DNA of 64,000 bases from Manihot esculenta. Lineage: Eukaryota; Streptophyta; Magnoliopsida; Malpighiales; Euphorbiaceae. Shown one piece after another: positions 37,301 to 49,500 of this stretch. The position numbers and the translations under genes were made by a program. The notes below the pieces were generated by a model. The model did no database searches, had not been told where the DNA came from, and saw only the letters and a program-made list of their open reading frames with translations. Positions within the stretch are counted from its first letter, which is position 1. The number at the start of each line of letters is the position of its first letter. The DNA lies in assembly GCF_001659605.2 (NCBI RefSeq), contig NC_035169.2, positions 6,915,610-6,979,609 of the forward strand, given 5' to 3'.

Positions 37301-39292
37301 CCCCTGACACCCCTTCCTTAACATTCTACGAGCCTGGAGGGTTGATATCAAACCCCTAGGTGTCCCTCTCCTGTCTCCTCTGAAGACACACTCTGACCCA
37401 TCCTGATCTCTGACACTGACTACTTTGTCTCTACAGTTCAGGGTAGCATCATACGTAGATAACCAGTCCATCCCTAGAATGACATCAAAATCTGTCAACT
37501 CTAGAACCACCAGGTCAGCTGGAAGGTATCTACCCTCTATGCACACTGGACTGAACCGACAGACTGACTCTGCCAAAGATGGATCACATTTGGGTCCACT
37601 GACCCATAGAGGACACTCTAACTCAGACACCATCAGACCCAACCTCTCTGCAGCTCTAGAAGAAATGAAAGAGTGAGAAGCACCGGGGTCCATTAAAGCA
37701 TACACCTCTGAACACCCAATGATGAGATTACCTGACACCACCGTGTTCGACGTGTCTGCCTCCTGCTGAGTCAGGGTGAAAATCCGTGCTGGGGCTGACG
37801 GACCTGCACCTCGGGAACCCATCCCTGATGAAGAGGCTGCCCCTCTTCCTCTTCCTCTGCCACTGCTTGGTGGTACGGCTGAAGCTACGGGCTGAACTAC
37901 ACTGCCCGTACTCATCTGCTGGGATGGTGCAACCAAAGTCGCCTGAGGACATTCCCGTGCATAATGTCCCTCCTGCCCACATCTATAGCAGGCTATGGAT
38001 CCCAACTGACAAGCTCCTCTATGCTGTTTGCCACACCTCTTGCACACTGGAAAATCTGCGCCAGAACTAGAGCCACTACTCATTCCCAGACCTGACTTAA
38101 GCCTGTTCCAGAACTTGCCTCTCTTTCCTCTGAATTTCTCCCATCTCTTCTTACTTGCACTTACTGTACCCTGTGAGGAGGAACCTGGTTTAACACCAGA
38201 AGACTGTGCCTTGACTACACCTTGACTTATGGCACTGGCCTCCATCTTTCTAGCAGCATCCACAATAGAGTGGAAACTTTCCTTCTCCGCATGAAGAATC
38301 AAAGAGAAATACCTAGGATGAAGCCTTGTGGCATATCTCTTTGCCTTCTTCTGATCTGTATCATATGCCTGACCGACATATGGCAACAATTCCAGGAACT
38401 TATCTGTATAGTCATCAACGCTCATCTCCTCCGTCTGTCGCAACTGCTCAAACTCCACAACTTTTAGTTCCCTCGAACTGTCAGGAAAAGCCCATCCAGC
38501 AAATTCGTTGGCAAACTCTTCCCATGACATACTCTCAAGTCTCGGGTCCACATAGTTCTTGAACCATTCTCTAGCTTTCTTACACTTTAACGTAAACCCT
38601 GCCATCTCAATGGCTCTGCTGTCATCAGCTCCCAACTCACTTGTTATCATTCTGACTGCACTGAGATACTCAAAGGGATCATCTCCTGTATTGAATTTCG
38701 GAGCATCCAACTTTAAGTACTCGGTCATCTTCACCTTACTTCCCCCTGACGAACTGGGTTGCTGTGCTTCCACAACAGGGGCTACTGGTTCAGGAGGTGG
38801 TGGTGGAGGAACTGATTCCCTCACTTCAGGCTGTACTGGACTTGGATGAACAGGTGGGGGTGGATACATGGGATATGGTGGATAAAAGGAAGGATAGGGC
38901 ATATATGGCATGTAGGGTGGATATGGGGCAAAACTGGAGTAATCCGACGTGCCTCCCATCGGATACTCTGGGCCCTGTGGAAAGGGTGGATAGCCAAACC
39001 CCGAGGCCTGCATGCCTCCCTGGGACTCCCCCATACCTTCTTCTGACCTTCCTACACCCATGCTTGCATCTCTACTCTGATCCTCTTCCATCACACCTCT
39101 TTCTTCTCCTGACCTTCCCCCTCTGCTTACTCCTCTCCTGCTCTCGTCAGAAGACCTTCTCGGGTCTCGTGACGTTCCTTCCCTGCTTGACCTGTGAGAT
39201 CTTGCCCTTGGCAAAGCAGGTGGACGAGCAGCTGTACCCTCACTTACGGGTGGGACTCCTGTCAATCTCGCGGATCGACGAGTTCCTCGCAT
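34346..39292 (-). CDS. Gypsy-B gag-pol polyprotein with chromodomain
   Basis: One open frame of 1648 residues from ATG 39292 ([10 protein letters not shown]). In order: basic and Pro-rich N-terminus; gag domain; zinc knuckle ([14 protein letters not shown]); aspartic protease with DPGASHSF; reverse transcriptase with [11 protein letters not shown] and [11 protein letters not shown]; RNase H with [10 protein letters not shown] and TDHKSLQ; integrase with H-H-C-C zinc motif (ending CETCQRV), MDFVVGL, SDRGPQF and QTIEDML; C-terminal chromodomain ([14 protein letters not shown] ... ECTWE). The chromodomain and order place it in the chromoviruses, probably Tekay/Del. It makes virus-like particles, copies element RNA to DNA and inserts it; the chromodomain is thought to target heterochromatin. 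No gag/pol frameshift is needed. Appears intact. Confidence 0.95.
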   Translation of the reverse strand: MRGTRRSARLTGVPPVSEGTAARPPALPRARSHRSSREGTSRDPRRSSDESRRGVSRGGRSGEERGVMEEDQSRDASMGVGRSEEGMGESQGGMQASGFGYPPFPQGPEYPMGGTSDYSSFAPYPPYMPYMPYPSFYPPYPMYPPPPVHPSPVQPEVRESVPPPPPPEPVAPVVEAQQPSSSGGSKVKMTEYLKLDAPKFNTGDDPFEYLSAVRMITSELGADDSRAIEMAGFTLKCKKAREWFKNYVDPRLESMSWEEFANEFAGWAFPDSSRELKVVEFEQLRQTEEMSVDDYTDKFLELLPYVGQAYDTDQKKAKRYATRLHPRYFSLILHAEKESFHSIVDAARKMEASAISQGVVKAQSSGVKPGSSSQGTVSASKKRWEKFRGKRGKFWNRLKSGLGMSSGSSSGADFPVCKRCGKQHRGACQLGSIACYRCGQEGHYARECPQATLVAPSQQMSTGSVVQPVASAVPPSSGRGRGRGAASSSGMGSRGAGPSAPARIFTLTQQEADTSNTVVSGNLIIGCSEVYALMDPGASHSFISSRAAERLGLMVSELECPLWVSGPKCDPSLAESVCRFSPVCIEGRYLPADLVVLELTDFDVILGMDWLSTYDATLNCRDKVVSVRDQDGSECVFRGDRRGTPRGLISTLQARRMLRKGCQGFLAYVRELDSQIREPSSVPVVRDFPDLFPEELPGLPPDREIEFEIELMPNARPISIPPYRMAPAELRELKEQLQDLVAKGFIRPSTSPWGAPVLFVRKKDGPLRLCVDYRQLNKVTIKNKYPLPRIDDLFDQLAGAGCFSKIDLRSGYHQLKIREGDVSKTAFRTRYGHYEFLVMPFGLTNAPAAFMDLMNRVFREYLDRFVIVFIDDILVYSRNAEDHAQHLRIVLQTLREHGLYAKFSKCEFWLRSISFLGHVISEDGIAVDPKKVEAVANWPTPTTVTEIKSFLGLAGYYRRFVQDFSKIAAPMTRLTRKNQKFVWSEECEESFAELKRRLTSAPVLALPISDEDFIVFCDASRVGLGCVLMQKDKVIAYASRQLKKHELNYSTHDLEMAAVIFALKMWRHYLYGVKCEIYTDHKSLQHILSQRELNLRQRRWVELLSDYDCKIQYHPGKANVVADALSRKSLGSLSHIAVERRPVVKDFYKLVEDGLQLQLSGTGVLLAQMKVTPVFLEQVALKQHEDPELVKIARTVQSGNSTEFRFDSEGLLRHGKRLCVPDDSSLKADIMREAHNTRYSIHPGATKMYQDLRRVYWWPAMKREVAQFVSACETCQRVKLEHQKPAGMLNPLPIPEWKWENIAMDFVVGLPATSNRLDSIWVIVDRLTKSAHFIPVRSNYSVDKLAQVYVDEIVRLHGVPVSIVSDRGPQFTSRFWRSLQNEMGTRLDFSTAFHPQTDGQSERTIQTIEDMLRMCVLDFGGSWRQHLPLVEFAYNNSHHASLGMAPYEALYGRKCRTSVCWEEVGEKTLAGPELVEITSKLVPIIRERIRTAVSRQKSYADIRRKQIEFQEGDMVLLKVSPMKGVVRFGKKGKLAPRYIGPFEILQKIGPVSYKLDLPASMERIHPVFHVSMLRKFVSDPEKVLSEPEVEILSDLTYVEQPVRILDTQIRKLRNKEIPMVKVLWNHHNLEECTWETRESMLQQYPYLF

Positions 39293-39495
39293 CTTCACTC
39301 TCTGGAAAACAACAAATCACATAACACATCAGCAACACATCAAAAAACATGCACATGCATAACTCATGGCATTGCACATCGGCATATAGCGACAGGACTG
39401 ACATCCTATCCTAGTGGACATGTTTTCCTATGGTGCTTGACCTGATCAACCTCTCTATGAGCCCAACTCTCTCTATAGGTCCGACCATGTGAACC

Positions 39496-39511
39496 TAGGG
39501 CTCTGATACCA
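39496..39511 (-). promoter_or_regulatory. Gypsy-B primer binding site
   Basis: Minus-strand TGGTATCAGAGCCCTA, complementary to initiator tRNA-Met, next to the 5' LTR. Confidence 0.85.
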
Positions 39512-39514
39512 ATC

Positions 39515-41659
39515 TGTAACAGCCCGGAAACCGAACTGCCACCGGCACTAGGATCCAGATCGACTTAAGGTCGCCGGGACCCGTAGTAAGCCTGCTATCC
39601 TGTCTGTATACCTGTGAAATCCCATACATGATCATACATTTACTGTAAAAACATAAAAGTTTTCTTCATTTCAAGGCTTAACCTGTGCATGCACTCTCTC
39701 TGTAATCCCTACTAGAGCTCCTCATGGCCCTAGGCGGATCAAACTCATAATGTTAAGCCTGGTTTTACTCATAAACATACAACAATAAAGAAACATACAT
39801 AAACTGATCATGTGCCTCCAGGATTACAAGTCTTATAGTCAAGCACCATTCTATACACTATACATAAACCTTATCTCTTTACATTTACATGTCCACACTA
39901 GCTATTACAAGACTCTGAACTCTTCCTGTACCCTGCTGAGTTCTCTCTGACCTCTGAACCTGCACAACTGAAGTTAGGGGAGAGGGATGAGCTACAATAG
40001 CCCAGTGAGTAGAATAGGCAAATACAGGTGATAAAACATGCTCTCATGGAATGCAACACATAAGCACATCACCTCGGCCGGACGGATCAAAACTCCCTCT
40101 ATATCATCTGGGGTACCTGAGTACCATGTGCCTGGTCCCCGTAGGGCTGTTCCAGGTCTTTGTGTATGTGCCTGGTCCCCGTAGGGCTGTTCCAGGTCTT
40201 CCTCTGAGGGCTAATGAATCCTCACGAAGTCCGTGCCGTCTCACATAAGCAATGTACAAGGAGCAATGCCAAGTACAAGGATATATGCAATGCATCATCT
40301 TTGTGTACACTAATGCACTCACCCTAAAGCATAGTCATGATGCATGAAGCATGAGAAAATATCAGTTATCATATTAAAACATTAAGTTAAATTCCACTCA
40401 CCTGTAGTTCTCTCTGAACTGACTCTGCAGGTTCTGACTCTGGACTCACTGCTGATGTCCCTGATTCCTCTGGTCCGTACCTACACAGGTGGACTCAAAT
40501 GAGGGACTAAACTCACTCAAGAACATCTCTACGAAACTCCCCAAAACCCCTCTAAACAAACCTCAAACCATCACATAAAACATGCAAAAGGAAGCTGGAC
40601 AGGGCACTTTCGGCGGCAGGTTCGGCGGCCGAAACCCCACTCCAGAGACGAAACTCATGCATGTTCGGCGGCACCTTCGGCGGCCGAAGGTCTCGTCCAG
40701 AGACGAAACTCACACACTTTCGGCGGCCGAACTCCCACTTTCGGCGGCCGAACTCCCTCTTTCGGCGGCCGAAAGTCCCTTTCTAAACCGAAAGCCTAGC
40801 TTTCGGGGGCAACCTTTGGCAGCCGAACTGCCTCCACAAAGGGTTCGGCGGCCGAACCTGGTTTTGCCCGAAGGGCAGAACCCTGCTCTGTTTCATGCAA
40901 ACTTTGCCCAAAAACCTACCAACATGCACATCAACTACTCCCAACTAGCATATACACATATATATGCACAAAGGGGTCTAAAACTATCCTAAAACCCCAA
41001 ACAAACATAGCACATAACCCTTAATCATGCTAGAACACCACAAATCACCAAAAACCTCACCTAAACCTAAACATGCAAACTACCCATACAAACTTCATAA
41101 AACCTTTCAAAATCAACAAAGAAGCTCAGGATCTTCACTTACCTCTTAAAGAACTTGAGGATGAAGGATCCTAACGTGGAGATATGAAGAAAAGCTCTTC
41201 CAAAGCTCCAAGCTTCAAAACTTGCCTCTTTTGCTCAAAACCTTCATAAATCACCAAAACTCTTAAAACTCTTGAAAGATTTGATGAAAATCATGGAAAA
41301 CATGAAAGTCAACGTGGGAGAGGCTGAAACTCACCTCTGGCTGCAAGTGGAGGAGAAATAGCCTCCTTCCACCGACCCTTGGCCCTTTTTATAGGTGGCT
41401 GGCCAGACCACCTTCGGCAGCCGAACGTGAAGCCGCAACCATGCAATGTTCGGCGGCCGAAAGTGACCTTCGGCGGCCGAACCTTTGCATTTCTCCCTTG
41501 TTGCTTTTCTTTCAAAACTCAAGTCTTTTAACACTTCAAAACATGAAAACAAGTGAAAATACCTTAAAAACATATGTATTACCCTTCTCGAGGGTTCCGA
41601 CACCCGAGATTCCACTGGACTACAGGAATTCCGATGCCGGACTCGAGCCGGGTATTACA
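39515..41659 (-). repeat. Gypsy-B 5' LTR (2145 bp)
   Basis: Same as the left copy except for one substitution, an extra 22-bp palindrome unit near 40735 and the lack of a 20-bp unit near 40855. TATA at 41386-41393 (minus sense). Confidence 0.95.
40617..40858 (-). promoter_or_regulatory. GCC-box palindrome array of the Gypsy-B 5' LTR
   Basis: At least six TTCGGCGGCCGAA units. The copy number differs from the 3' LTR (33227-33470) although the insertion is very young. A shorter promoter-side group (41410-41480) abuts the TATA region. Confidence 0.6.
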
Positions 41660-42036
41660 GCTACAGTACAGAGTTGGCCCAAGTTAGTAAAGCAGAGGTT
41701 CCAGGTGAGTGGGACTAACTATGCATGTTTTAAATTAAAGAATGTTTCAGCATGATCCATGCATCATAATTGCCATGTTAATGCTAGGATGGTTAATACT
41801 ACAAGATAATAATGTGACGAACATGAGACATGCATCATGAATGCCATGTGATAATAGGTTGCACTAGAACCATGAAGATGATGCATTGCATAACTGGATG
41901 AGTATGCGGATATATGTTGAATAACCCTTTAGCCCTCAGTATGACATGAAAAGTCGAGAAAAGAGTAATGGAAGAGTCAAGCATAAAGAGTATGAGCAGG
42001 GAGGCCTAACCGCCCCTATTATTGAGTCAGTATGGT

Positions 42037-42430
42037 CAGGAGGCCTAATCGCCCTGACAAAATGTTTTCAGGAAGTTAGTCAGGAGGCCTAATCGCCCTG
42101 ACAAAATGTTTTCAGGAAGTTAGTCAGGAGGCCTAATCGCCCTGACAAAATGTTTTCAAGAAGTTAGTCAGGAGGCCTAATCGCCCTGACAAAATGTTTT
42201 CAGGAAGTTAGTCAGGAGGCCTAATCGCCCTGACAAAATGTTTTCAAGAAGTTAGTCAGGAGGCCTAATCGCCCTGACAAAATGTTTTCAGGAAGTTAGT
42301 CAGGAGGCCTAATCGCCCTGACAAAATGTTTTCATGAGCTAGTCAGGAGGCCTAATCGCCCTGACAAAACGTTTTCAGAAATCAGTCAGGAGGCCTAATC
42401 GCCCTGACAAATCTGTTTTCAGAAAGTTAA
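42037..42430 (+). repeat. 44-bp tandem repeat, nine copies, in solo LTR C
   Basis: Units begin CAGGAGGCCTAATCGCCC at 42037, 42081, 42125, 42169, 42213, 42257, 42301, 42344 and 42387. The first six steps are exactly 44 bp, the last two 43. Each unit has the hairpin-capable core TCAGG ... CCTGA. It sits in the second predicted leader intron, where other LTRs of the family have two or three different hairpin units. Confidence 0.93.
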
Positions 42431-43408
42431 GTACAAAAGAAATTGTACAAGTGAGTCAGTTAGGAAGAGGGCTATAGGTGACAACTTCTTCCTTGATGTG
42501 TATTATTGTAATGTGATGTATGACATAAGAGCATGTGTTTTAATGAATGGTTTTTATGGATTCCACTCACTGGGCTTGAGAAGCTCATCCCTCTCCCCTA
42601 TTCCCAGTATGCAGGGCCAGAGTTGATCAGAGATGATTAGAGGAAGTCAAAGATGAAGAAGTTATGTAATAGTATAGTGTGGATGTATATATATAAGGTT
42701 ATGTATATGTTGTGAAGAGATGTTTGGTATTATGATAGGATGCTTATATGTGAGATGTAAAGTTCAAAGTAATGATATGTTATGTTATGTATGCTTGTAT
42801 AGAAGTTTAGTTGTGGACATGATGTATGCTAAAGGAAAGGTATGTAAGTAAGGATGTACGAGTATGAAATGAAAAAGGTATGAAAGGAAAGACCATGTTA
42901 TAAAGAGATAGAGTCATGTTAGGAAGAGTTTAAGAAAGATGGTATAGATATGTGCTTTGCCTAATGTATAGAGTGATGTTATGTCTCTGGTTGGCTAATC
43001 CTCTAAGGGGTACATGATCAATGAGTTTTAAGAAAGGATATGTTTTCATGATGTATGAAATGTTTTCAAGAACGAGTAAGTTTAAAGAGAAAAGATGTTT
43101 TAAGGAAGAATGAAATGTCTTACAGAGGATTTTATGGCCAAGCTTAATAAATAAGAGCATGCATGCGTTGAGCTTGGAAAAAAAAATGAAATGAAAGAAA
43201 AGTTTTTAATCACAGTCCCTCGGGGTAAGCCTGGGGCATTTAAAGGTATAAAGTTTTATGAAAAGAGTGATCATGTAAAGGATTAGACCAGATGTATAGA
43301 AGGAATGTCAGGCTTACTACGGGTCTAGGCGGCCTTAAGCCGATCTGGATCCTAGTGCCGAACAGTTTGGAACCATTACGGAAGGGTACCGGTTTCCGGG
43401 CTGTTACA

Positions 43409-44140
43409 CCTGCTGATGAAGAGGCTGACCCTCTCCCTCTGCCTCTGCCACTGGCCTGTGTTGCGGCTGGAGCTACTGGCTGCACCACACTGCCGGAGGC
43501 TGTCTGCTGAGACGGTGCTGCAAAGGCTGCTCTAGGACAATCTCGAGCCAAATGACCCGCCTGTCCGCATCTGAAACATGTGTTTGTCCCTGCCAGACAT
43601 ACTCCCTTGTGTGGTCTCCCACATCTCATACATGCTGTAACCTCTGCGCCAGAGCTTGAGCCACTGCCTAAACCCAGACCTGACTTGATTTTGTTCCAGA
43701 ACTTATTCTTCTTAGATTTTCTGTGGCCTCTGTCCCACTTCTTACTGCCTGCAACTGCTGCACTCAGAGAAGAAGAGTCTAACCTTTCCCCACCTGGGGT
43801 CTTGGAACCAGAAGACTGTGCCACTGACTGTTTTACCTTCCCCTCAACGATAGCACTAGCCTCCATTCTCCTAGCCATATCCACTATGGCATGGAAACTC
43901 TCCCTCTCTGCTGACTGTATCAAAGAGGAATACCTGGAGTGCAGCCTCATAATATATCTCCTTGACTTCTTTTGATCTGTGTCCAAATTCTGCCCAGCAT
44001 ATGGCAACAACTCCAGGAACCTGTCTGTGTACTCCTCCACACTCATCTGTTCAGTCTGCCTCAACTGTTCGAATTCTATCATCTTCTGCTCTCTAGAGCT
44101 CTCAGGGAAAGCCCATCCTGCAAACTCATTTGCGAACTCC
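43409..44140 (-). pseudogene. Gypsy-A gag, C-terminal piece
   Basis: Continues the gag domain ([10 protein letters not shown] at the right end, then [19 protein letters not shown]), then two cysteine clusters, CMRCGRPHKGVC and the zinc knuckle CFRCGQAGHLARDC, for packaging RNA. The frame is open and ends at solo LTR C, where the sequence reads SASSSAG. Gypsy-D lies upstream. Confidence 0.85.
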
Positions 44141-46433
44141 TGTAACAGCCCGCTTACCGGACCATCACCGGCACTAGGATCCAGATCGGCTTAAAGCCGC
44201 CGGGACCCGTAGTAAGCCTACTGTCAACTCTGTGTACCTGATAAATCCCATACATGATCACACTTAAACTTAAAACTGTTACTTACTCTTCTCTCTCTTT
44301 TTTTTTTTTTTTGTTTTCTTTCTTTCTTTGCTTGACTATCCTTTCTTTTCTTGAAATTTTTCTCATCAACTAAGCCTGGACTATGCATGCTCTGTCTGTA
44401 TGCACTCGAAGAGTGATACCTGCTATGGTACCATACAGTAACTACAGAGATAGAAATACTATCATGCACCAAGCCTAGCTCATCATACATTATCTCAATC
44501 CGAAAAGGATCATGTACAAAGGGATAAACATACACTAGGGCCAAGCACAATACTCTAATACTCTATATAACTTGCTTTTACATCATTTCTATACATTACA
44601 TAAACTCTGTACTGTACATCATTATCATGATAATCATGTCCACTCATCTATCCTATTACAAATGCCTTTACCCTTGCTTTCTCTTCTCTGAGGCCCTGAA
44701 AAATGGGGTTAGGGAGAGGGATGAGCTGCTAAAGCCCAGTGAGCGGAATCTATAAAAATCACATTTAAAACATGCTATCATATGATGCATCACTGCACAA
44801 ACATTTCACATCTCGGATTGGACATGATCCCAAAACTCCCTCTGTCAGTGCCCGGCTCCCAAAGGAGCTCACACAGGTCTTTCACTAACTACTCATGGTG
44901 CCCGACCCTATAAGGGCTCTCACAGGACTCATCCAAGGTAAATGCCCGGCCCCAAAGGAGCTCACACAGGACATACAATAATGACAGACTTATGGGCTAT
45001 TGAGATCGCCTCGGTCCAATCCACATATACAAGTAATAATGCAATGCATCAACTTGATGAATACTAATGCAAAGCATCCTACATAAACATGGCATTCATG
45101 ATGCATGAATCATGCTAAAACAGTTCTTAACTTTTAAAATAAAGTTCTGTTCCACTCACCTCTGTCAACTGCTGGGCAGTCTCTGTAACTCTAACTCTGT
45201 GGGCCTCCTTGGTCTCTCGGGTCCGTACCTACACAGGTGGACTCAAATGAGGACCAAACTTACTTAAACATAACTCTTAATATCTCCCCAAAACCCCTCT
45301 AAAACATCATAGGCATGCATGGAAAAATGGGCAAAAGAAGGCTGGACTGGGCACTTTCGGCGGCTGGTTCGGCGGCCGAAACCTCCCTCCAGAGACGAAA
45401 CTCATGCATGTTCGGCGGCACCTTCGGCGGCCGAAAGTCTCGTCCAGAGACGAAACTCATGCACTTTCGGCGGCCGAACTCCCTCTTTCGGCGGCCGAAA
45501 GTCTCTTTCTCACCCAAAAGCCTAGCTTTCGGGGGCAAGGTTTGGCAGCCGAAACTGCCTCCACAAGGGGTTCGGCGGCCGAACCTTGCTTCGGCGGCCG
45601 AACCTGGATTCTCCAGAAAGGCAGAATCCGAGCACAACTCATGCTCTCAGCCTCCAAAATCCTATCAAACACCCATAACATGCATACCAACACTTCTCAA
45701 CTAACACACAACATATCTCATGCATATAGGGGCCTAAAAACTAGCTCAAACCCCAAAAACAACAACAAAACTCATAGAAACGCATATGATCAACATATGC
45801 TCAAACTCATGTTTATACCCCAAAACATGCCATAAACCTCTCCAAAACTTCTAAAACTTGCTTTAAACATAAGGGGAGGTGAGGATCCATGCTTACCTCT
45901 TGAAGAACTAGAGGATTGATGATCCAAGCTTGGAGATAGGGAAAAACTCACTCAAAATCTCCAAGTGCTCAACTTTGCTTCCTTTTGCTCAAAACTCTAA
46001 AACAAAACTCAAATCAAGTTAAAACATGCAAGATTTGAGGAAAACATGAGAAACACACCAAGGAGAGCTTGAACCTACCTTTGACCCAAAAACAGAGTGT
46101 TTAACACTCACGTCTCGGGCAAAGGGGCTTTTGTGGTGGCCAACCGACTCTTCCTTCGGCGGCCTAACGTGCATGCAAAACCATGCAACTTTCGGCGGCC
46201 GAACTTCACCTTCGGCGGCCGAACCTGGCTTTTGTCCCCTTGGCCTTTTCATTTCAAAACTCAATTGGCTTAACTCAAAAACATGCAAACATGATAAAAA
46301 CACTTAAAAAAAACATCTTAAAAACCTTTCTTATACCCTTAGGGCAAGCTCCGACATCCTCGAATCCCGACTTCCAACGGAAAATCCGCCGGAACGTAGG
46401 AATTCCGATACCGGGGTCTAGCCGGGTATTACA
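44141..46433 (-). repeat. Gypsy-D 3' LTR (2293 bp)
   Basis: TGTAACAGCCCGC to GGGTATTACA. The place of the TATA box in the other LTRs reads GGCTTTTGTGG near 46127, so the box appears lost. Palindrome arrays at 45355-45605 and 46154-46225; three diverged hairpin units at about 44850-44970. Confidence 0.92.
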
Positions 46434-46539
46434 TTCTCCCCCCCTTAAGAACATTCGTCCCCGAATGTTCCTCTCTAACTCAAACATACTCAAAACATAA
46501 CATAAAGCACATAAAGAACAAAAGAAGCTAAAACTAACC

Positions 46540-49500
46540 TCAAAAGAGATAGGGGTACTGTTGGAGCATAGACTCCCGTGTCTCCCAGGTGCACTCTTCT
46601 ATGTTATGGTGGTTCCAGAGGACTTTCACCATCGGGATCTCCTTGTTCCTTAGCTTTCTGATCTGGGTGTCAATGATCCGCACTGGTTGTTCTACATACG
46701 TGAGATCACCTAGGATCTCCACATCTGGTTCGCTGAGAACCTTATTCGGATCTGACACAAACTTCCTTAGCATCGAAACATGGAAGACTGGATGGATTCT
46801 TTCCATAGACATAGGCAAATCAAGCTTATACGACACATTTCCGACCTTCTGCAAAATCTCAAAAGGTCCAATGTACCGCGGAGCCAACTTACCTTTCCTC
46901 CCAAAACGAACCACCCCTTTCATTGGAGACACCTTCAACAAGACCAGATCCCCCTCCTCAAACTCTATGTGCTTTCTGCGAACGTCTGCATAGCTCTTCT
47001 GCCGACTAACAGCAGTCTTGAGCCTCTCTCTGATAATGGGCACCACCCTGTTCGTGATCTCTACTAACTCAGGCCCTGCTAGGGACCTTTCTCCAACCTC
47101 TTCCCAACAAACTGGTGACCTGCACTTCCTCCCATACAGAGCTTCATATGGGGCCATCCCTATGCTAGCATGATGACTATTGTTGTAGGCAAACTCCACT
47201 AAGGGTAGATGCTGCCGCCAAGATCCGCCAAAATCTAGCACACACATTCGAAGCATATCTTCTATGGTCTGGATGGTCCTCTCTGACTGTCCGTCAGTCT
47301 GTGGATGGAAAGCAGTGCTGAAGTCTAATCTTGTGCCCATAGCCTCTTGCAGACTTCGCCAAAACCTGGAGGTAAACTGGGGTCCTCTGTCAGACACTAT
47401 AGAAACAGGAGCCCCATGCAACCTCACAACTTCCTCAAGATACACCTGCGCTAGCTTGTCCACAGAGTAGCCACTCCTGACAGGAATGAAGTGAGCAGAT
47501 TTAGTCAGTCTATCCACAATCACCCATATGGAGTCTAGTCTGTTGGACGTCGCCGGTAACCCTACTACAAAATCCATCGCTATGTTCTCCCATTTCCATT
47601 CTGGAATCGGCAGTGGGTTAAGCATTCCAGCCGGCTTCTGGTGCTCTAGCTTCACCCTTTGACATATCTCGCAGGCTGACACAAACTGTGCCACTTCTCT
47701 CTTCATTGCTGGCCACCAATAAACTTTCTTCAGATCTTGATACATCTTGGTGGCTCCAGGGTGAATGCTATATCTCGCATTATGAGCTTCTCTCATAATG
47801 TCTCCTTTCAAACTGATGTCGTCTGGTACACATAATCTATGCCCGTAGCGGAGAATCCCTTGGTCGTCGAATCTGAACTCTTCGCTCTTGCCTGACTGAA
47901 CAGTCCTGGCAATCTTGACCAACACTGGATCCTCATGTTGTTTCTGAGCCACCTGCTCCAGAAACACGGGTGTAACTCTCATCTGTGCAATCAAAGCACC
48001 TGTACCAGTTACCTCTAGCTGTAGCCCTTCCTCAACTAACCTGTAGAAGTCCTTCACCACCGGCCTCCTCTCTGCTGTAATGTGAGATAAACTGCCTAGT
48101 GATTTCCGGCTTAAGGCATCGGCTACAACATTTGCCTTTCCCGGATGATACTGGATCCTGCAATCATAATCACTAAGCAATTCCACCCACCGTCTCTGCC
48201 TCAAATTTAACTCTCTCTGACTCAGGATGTGCTGTAGGCTCTTATGATCTGTAAAGATCTCACATTTCACCCCATAAAGGTAATGCCTCCACATCTTGAG
48301 TGCAAAGATAACAGCTGCCATCTCAAGATCGTGTGTCGGATAGTTCAGCTCGTGCTTCTTCAGCTGTCTAGAAGCATAAGCTATTACTCTGTCATTCTGC
48401 ATTAACACACAACCTAATCCCACTCGGGATGCATCACAGAACACTGTGAAGTCCTCATCACTCGTAGGCAGAGCTAAAACCGGTGCTGAAGTTAATCTTC
48501 TCTTTAACTCTTCGAAACTCTCTTCACATTGGTCAGACCATGTGAATCTCTGGTTCTTTCTGGTTAATCTGGTCATAGGAGCCGCTATCTTGGAGAAGTC
48601 CTGAACGAACCTCCTGTAGTAGCCTGCCAAACCCAAGAAACTTTTAACCTCTGTCACTGTGGTGGGTCTAGGCCAGTTGGCTACAGCTTCTATCTTCTTG
48701 GGGTCCACTGCTATACCTTGATCTGACACTACATGCCCCAAGAATGAAATGCTCCTTAGCCAGAACTCACACTTGGAGAACTTGGCATATAAACCATGCT
48801 CTCTCAAGGTCTGCAGGACTATCCTCAGATGATGGGCATGCTCCTCTGCATTCCTGGAATACACCAAGATATCATCTATGAAGACAATAACAAAGTGATC
48901 CAGGTACTCTCTGAAAACTCGGTTCATGAGATCCATGAATGCTGCAGGGGCGTTAGTTAACCCGAACGGCATCACTAAGAACTCATAATGCCCATATCTG
49001 GTCCTGAAAGCTGTCTTAGGTACATCCTCTTCCCTGATTCTCAGCTGATGATAGCCCGATCTCAGATCTATCTTAGAAAAACAACCTGCTCCTGCTAGCT
49101 GGTCGAATAGATCATCGATCCTGGGTAGAGGATACTTATTCTTGGTAGTGACTTTGTTCAACTGCCTGTAGTCGATACAAAGTCTAAGGGATCCATCCTT
49201 TTTCTTGACAAACAACACTGGAGCACCCCAGGGTGAGGTACTTGGACGGATGAAACCCTTGTCTACCAACTCCTGTAACTGCTCTTTCAACTCCTTAAGC
49301 TCTGCTGGTGCCATCCTGTAGGGAGGAATAGAGATCGGTCTGGTACCAGGCACTAACTCAATCTCGAACTCTATTTCCCTATCAGGTGGTAGTCCTGGAA
49401 GCTCATCTGGAAACACATCTGGGAACTCTCTGACTACGGGCACTGAACTGGGGTCCCTAACCTGACTGTCTAGCTCTCTCACATGAGCTAGATACCCCTG

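Larger units (their letters stand above)
32125..41659 (-). mobile_element. Gypsy-B, complete young chromodomain LTR retrotransposon
   Basis: LTRs 32125-34267 and 39515-41659 between GCTAC duplications (32120-32124 and 41660-41664). Primer site, polypurine tract and a single open gag-pol frame are present. The LTRs differ by one substitution that I can find (near 32464 and 39844) and by two unit-length changes in the palindrome array. It lies in solo LTR C and is the innermost insertion of this branch. It has all parts needed for autonomous movement. Confidence 0.95.
30951..43408 (+). mobile_element. Solo LTR C, interrupted by Gypsy-B
   Basis: Starts TGTAATACCCGGC and ends GGGCTGTTACA; flanked by CCTGC (30946-30950 and 43409-43413). 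Without B it is about 2.9 kb with no interior, so it arose by LTR-LTR recombination of a full element. It stands opposite to A, B and D. It contains TATAAAAG at 31268-31275, palindrome arrays at 31135-31250 and 31783-31970, and a 44-bp repeat array at 42037-42430. Confidence 0.9.

Noticed and set aside
42037..42430. Regular 44-bp repeats that look like a CRISPR array at first sight
   Set aside because: The units are contiguous direct repeats with no unique spacers, and lie inside a plant LTR.
43240..43408. C-terminal extension of the Gypsy-A gag fragment beyond 43409
   Set aside because: The frame runs by chance into solo LTR C; the real gag sequence stops at the CCTGC duplication.
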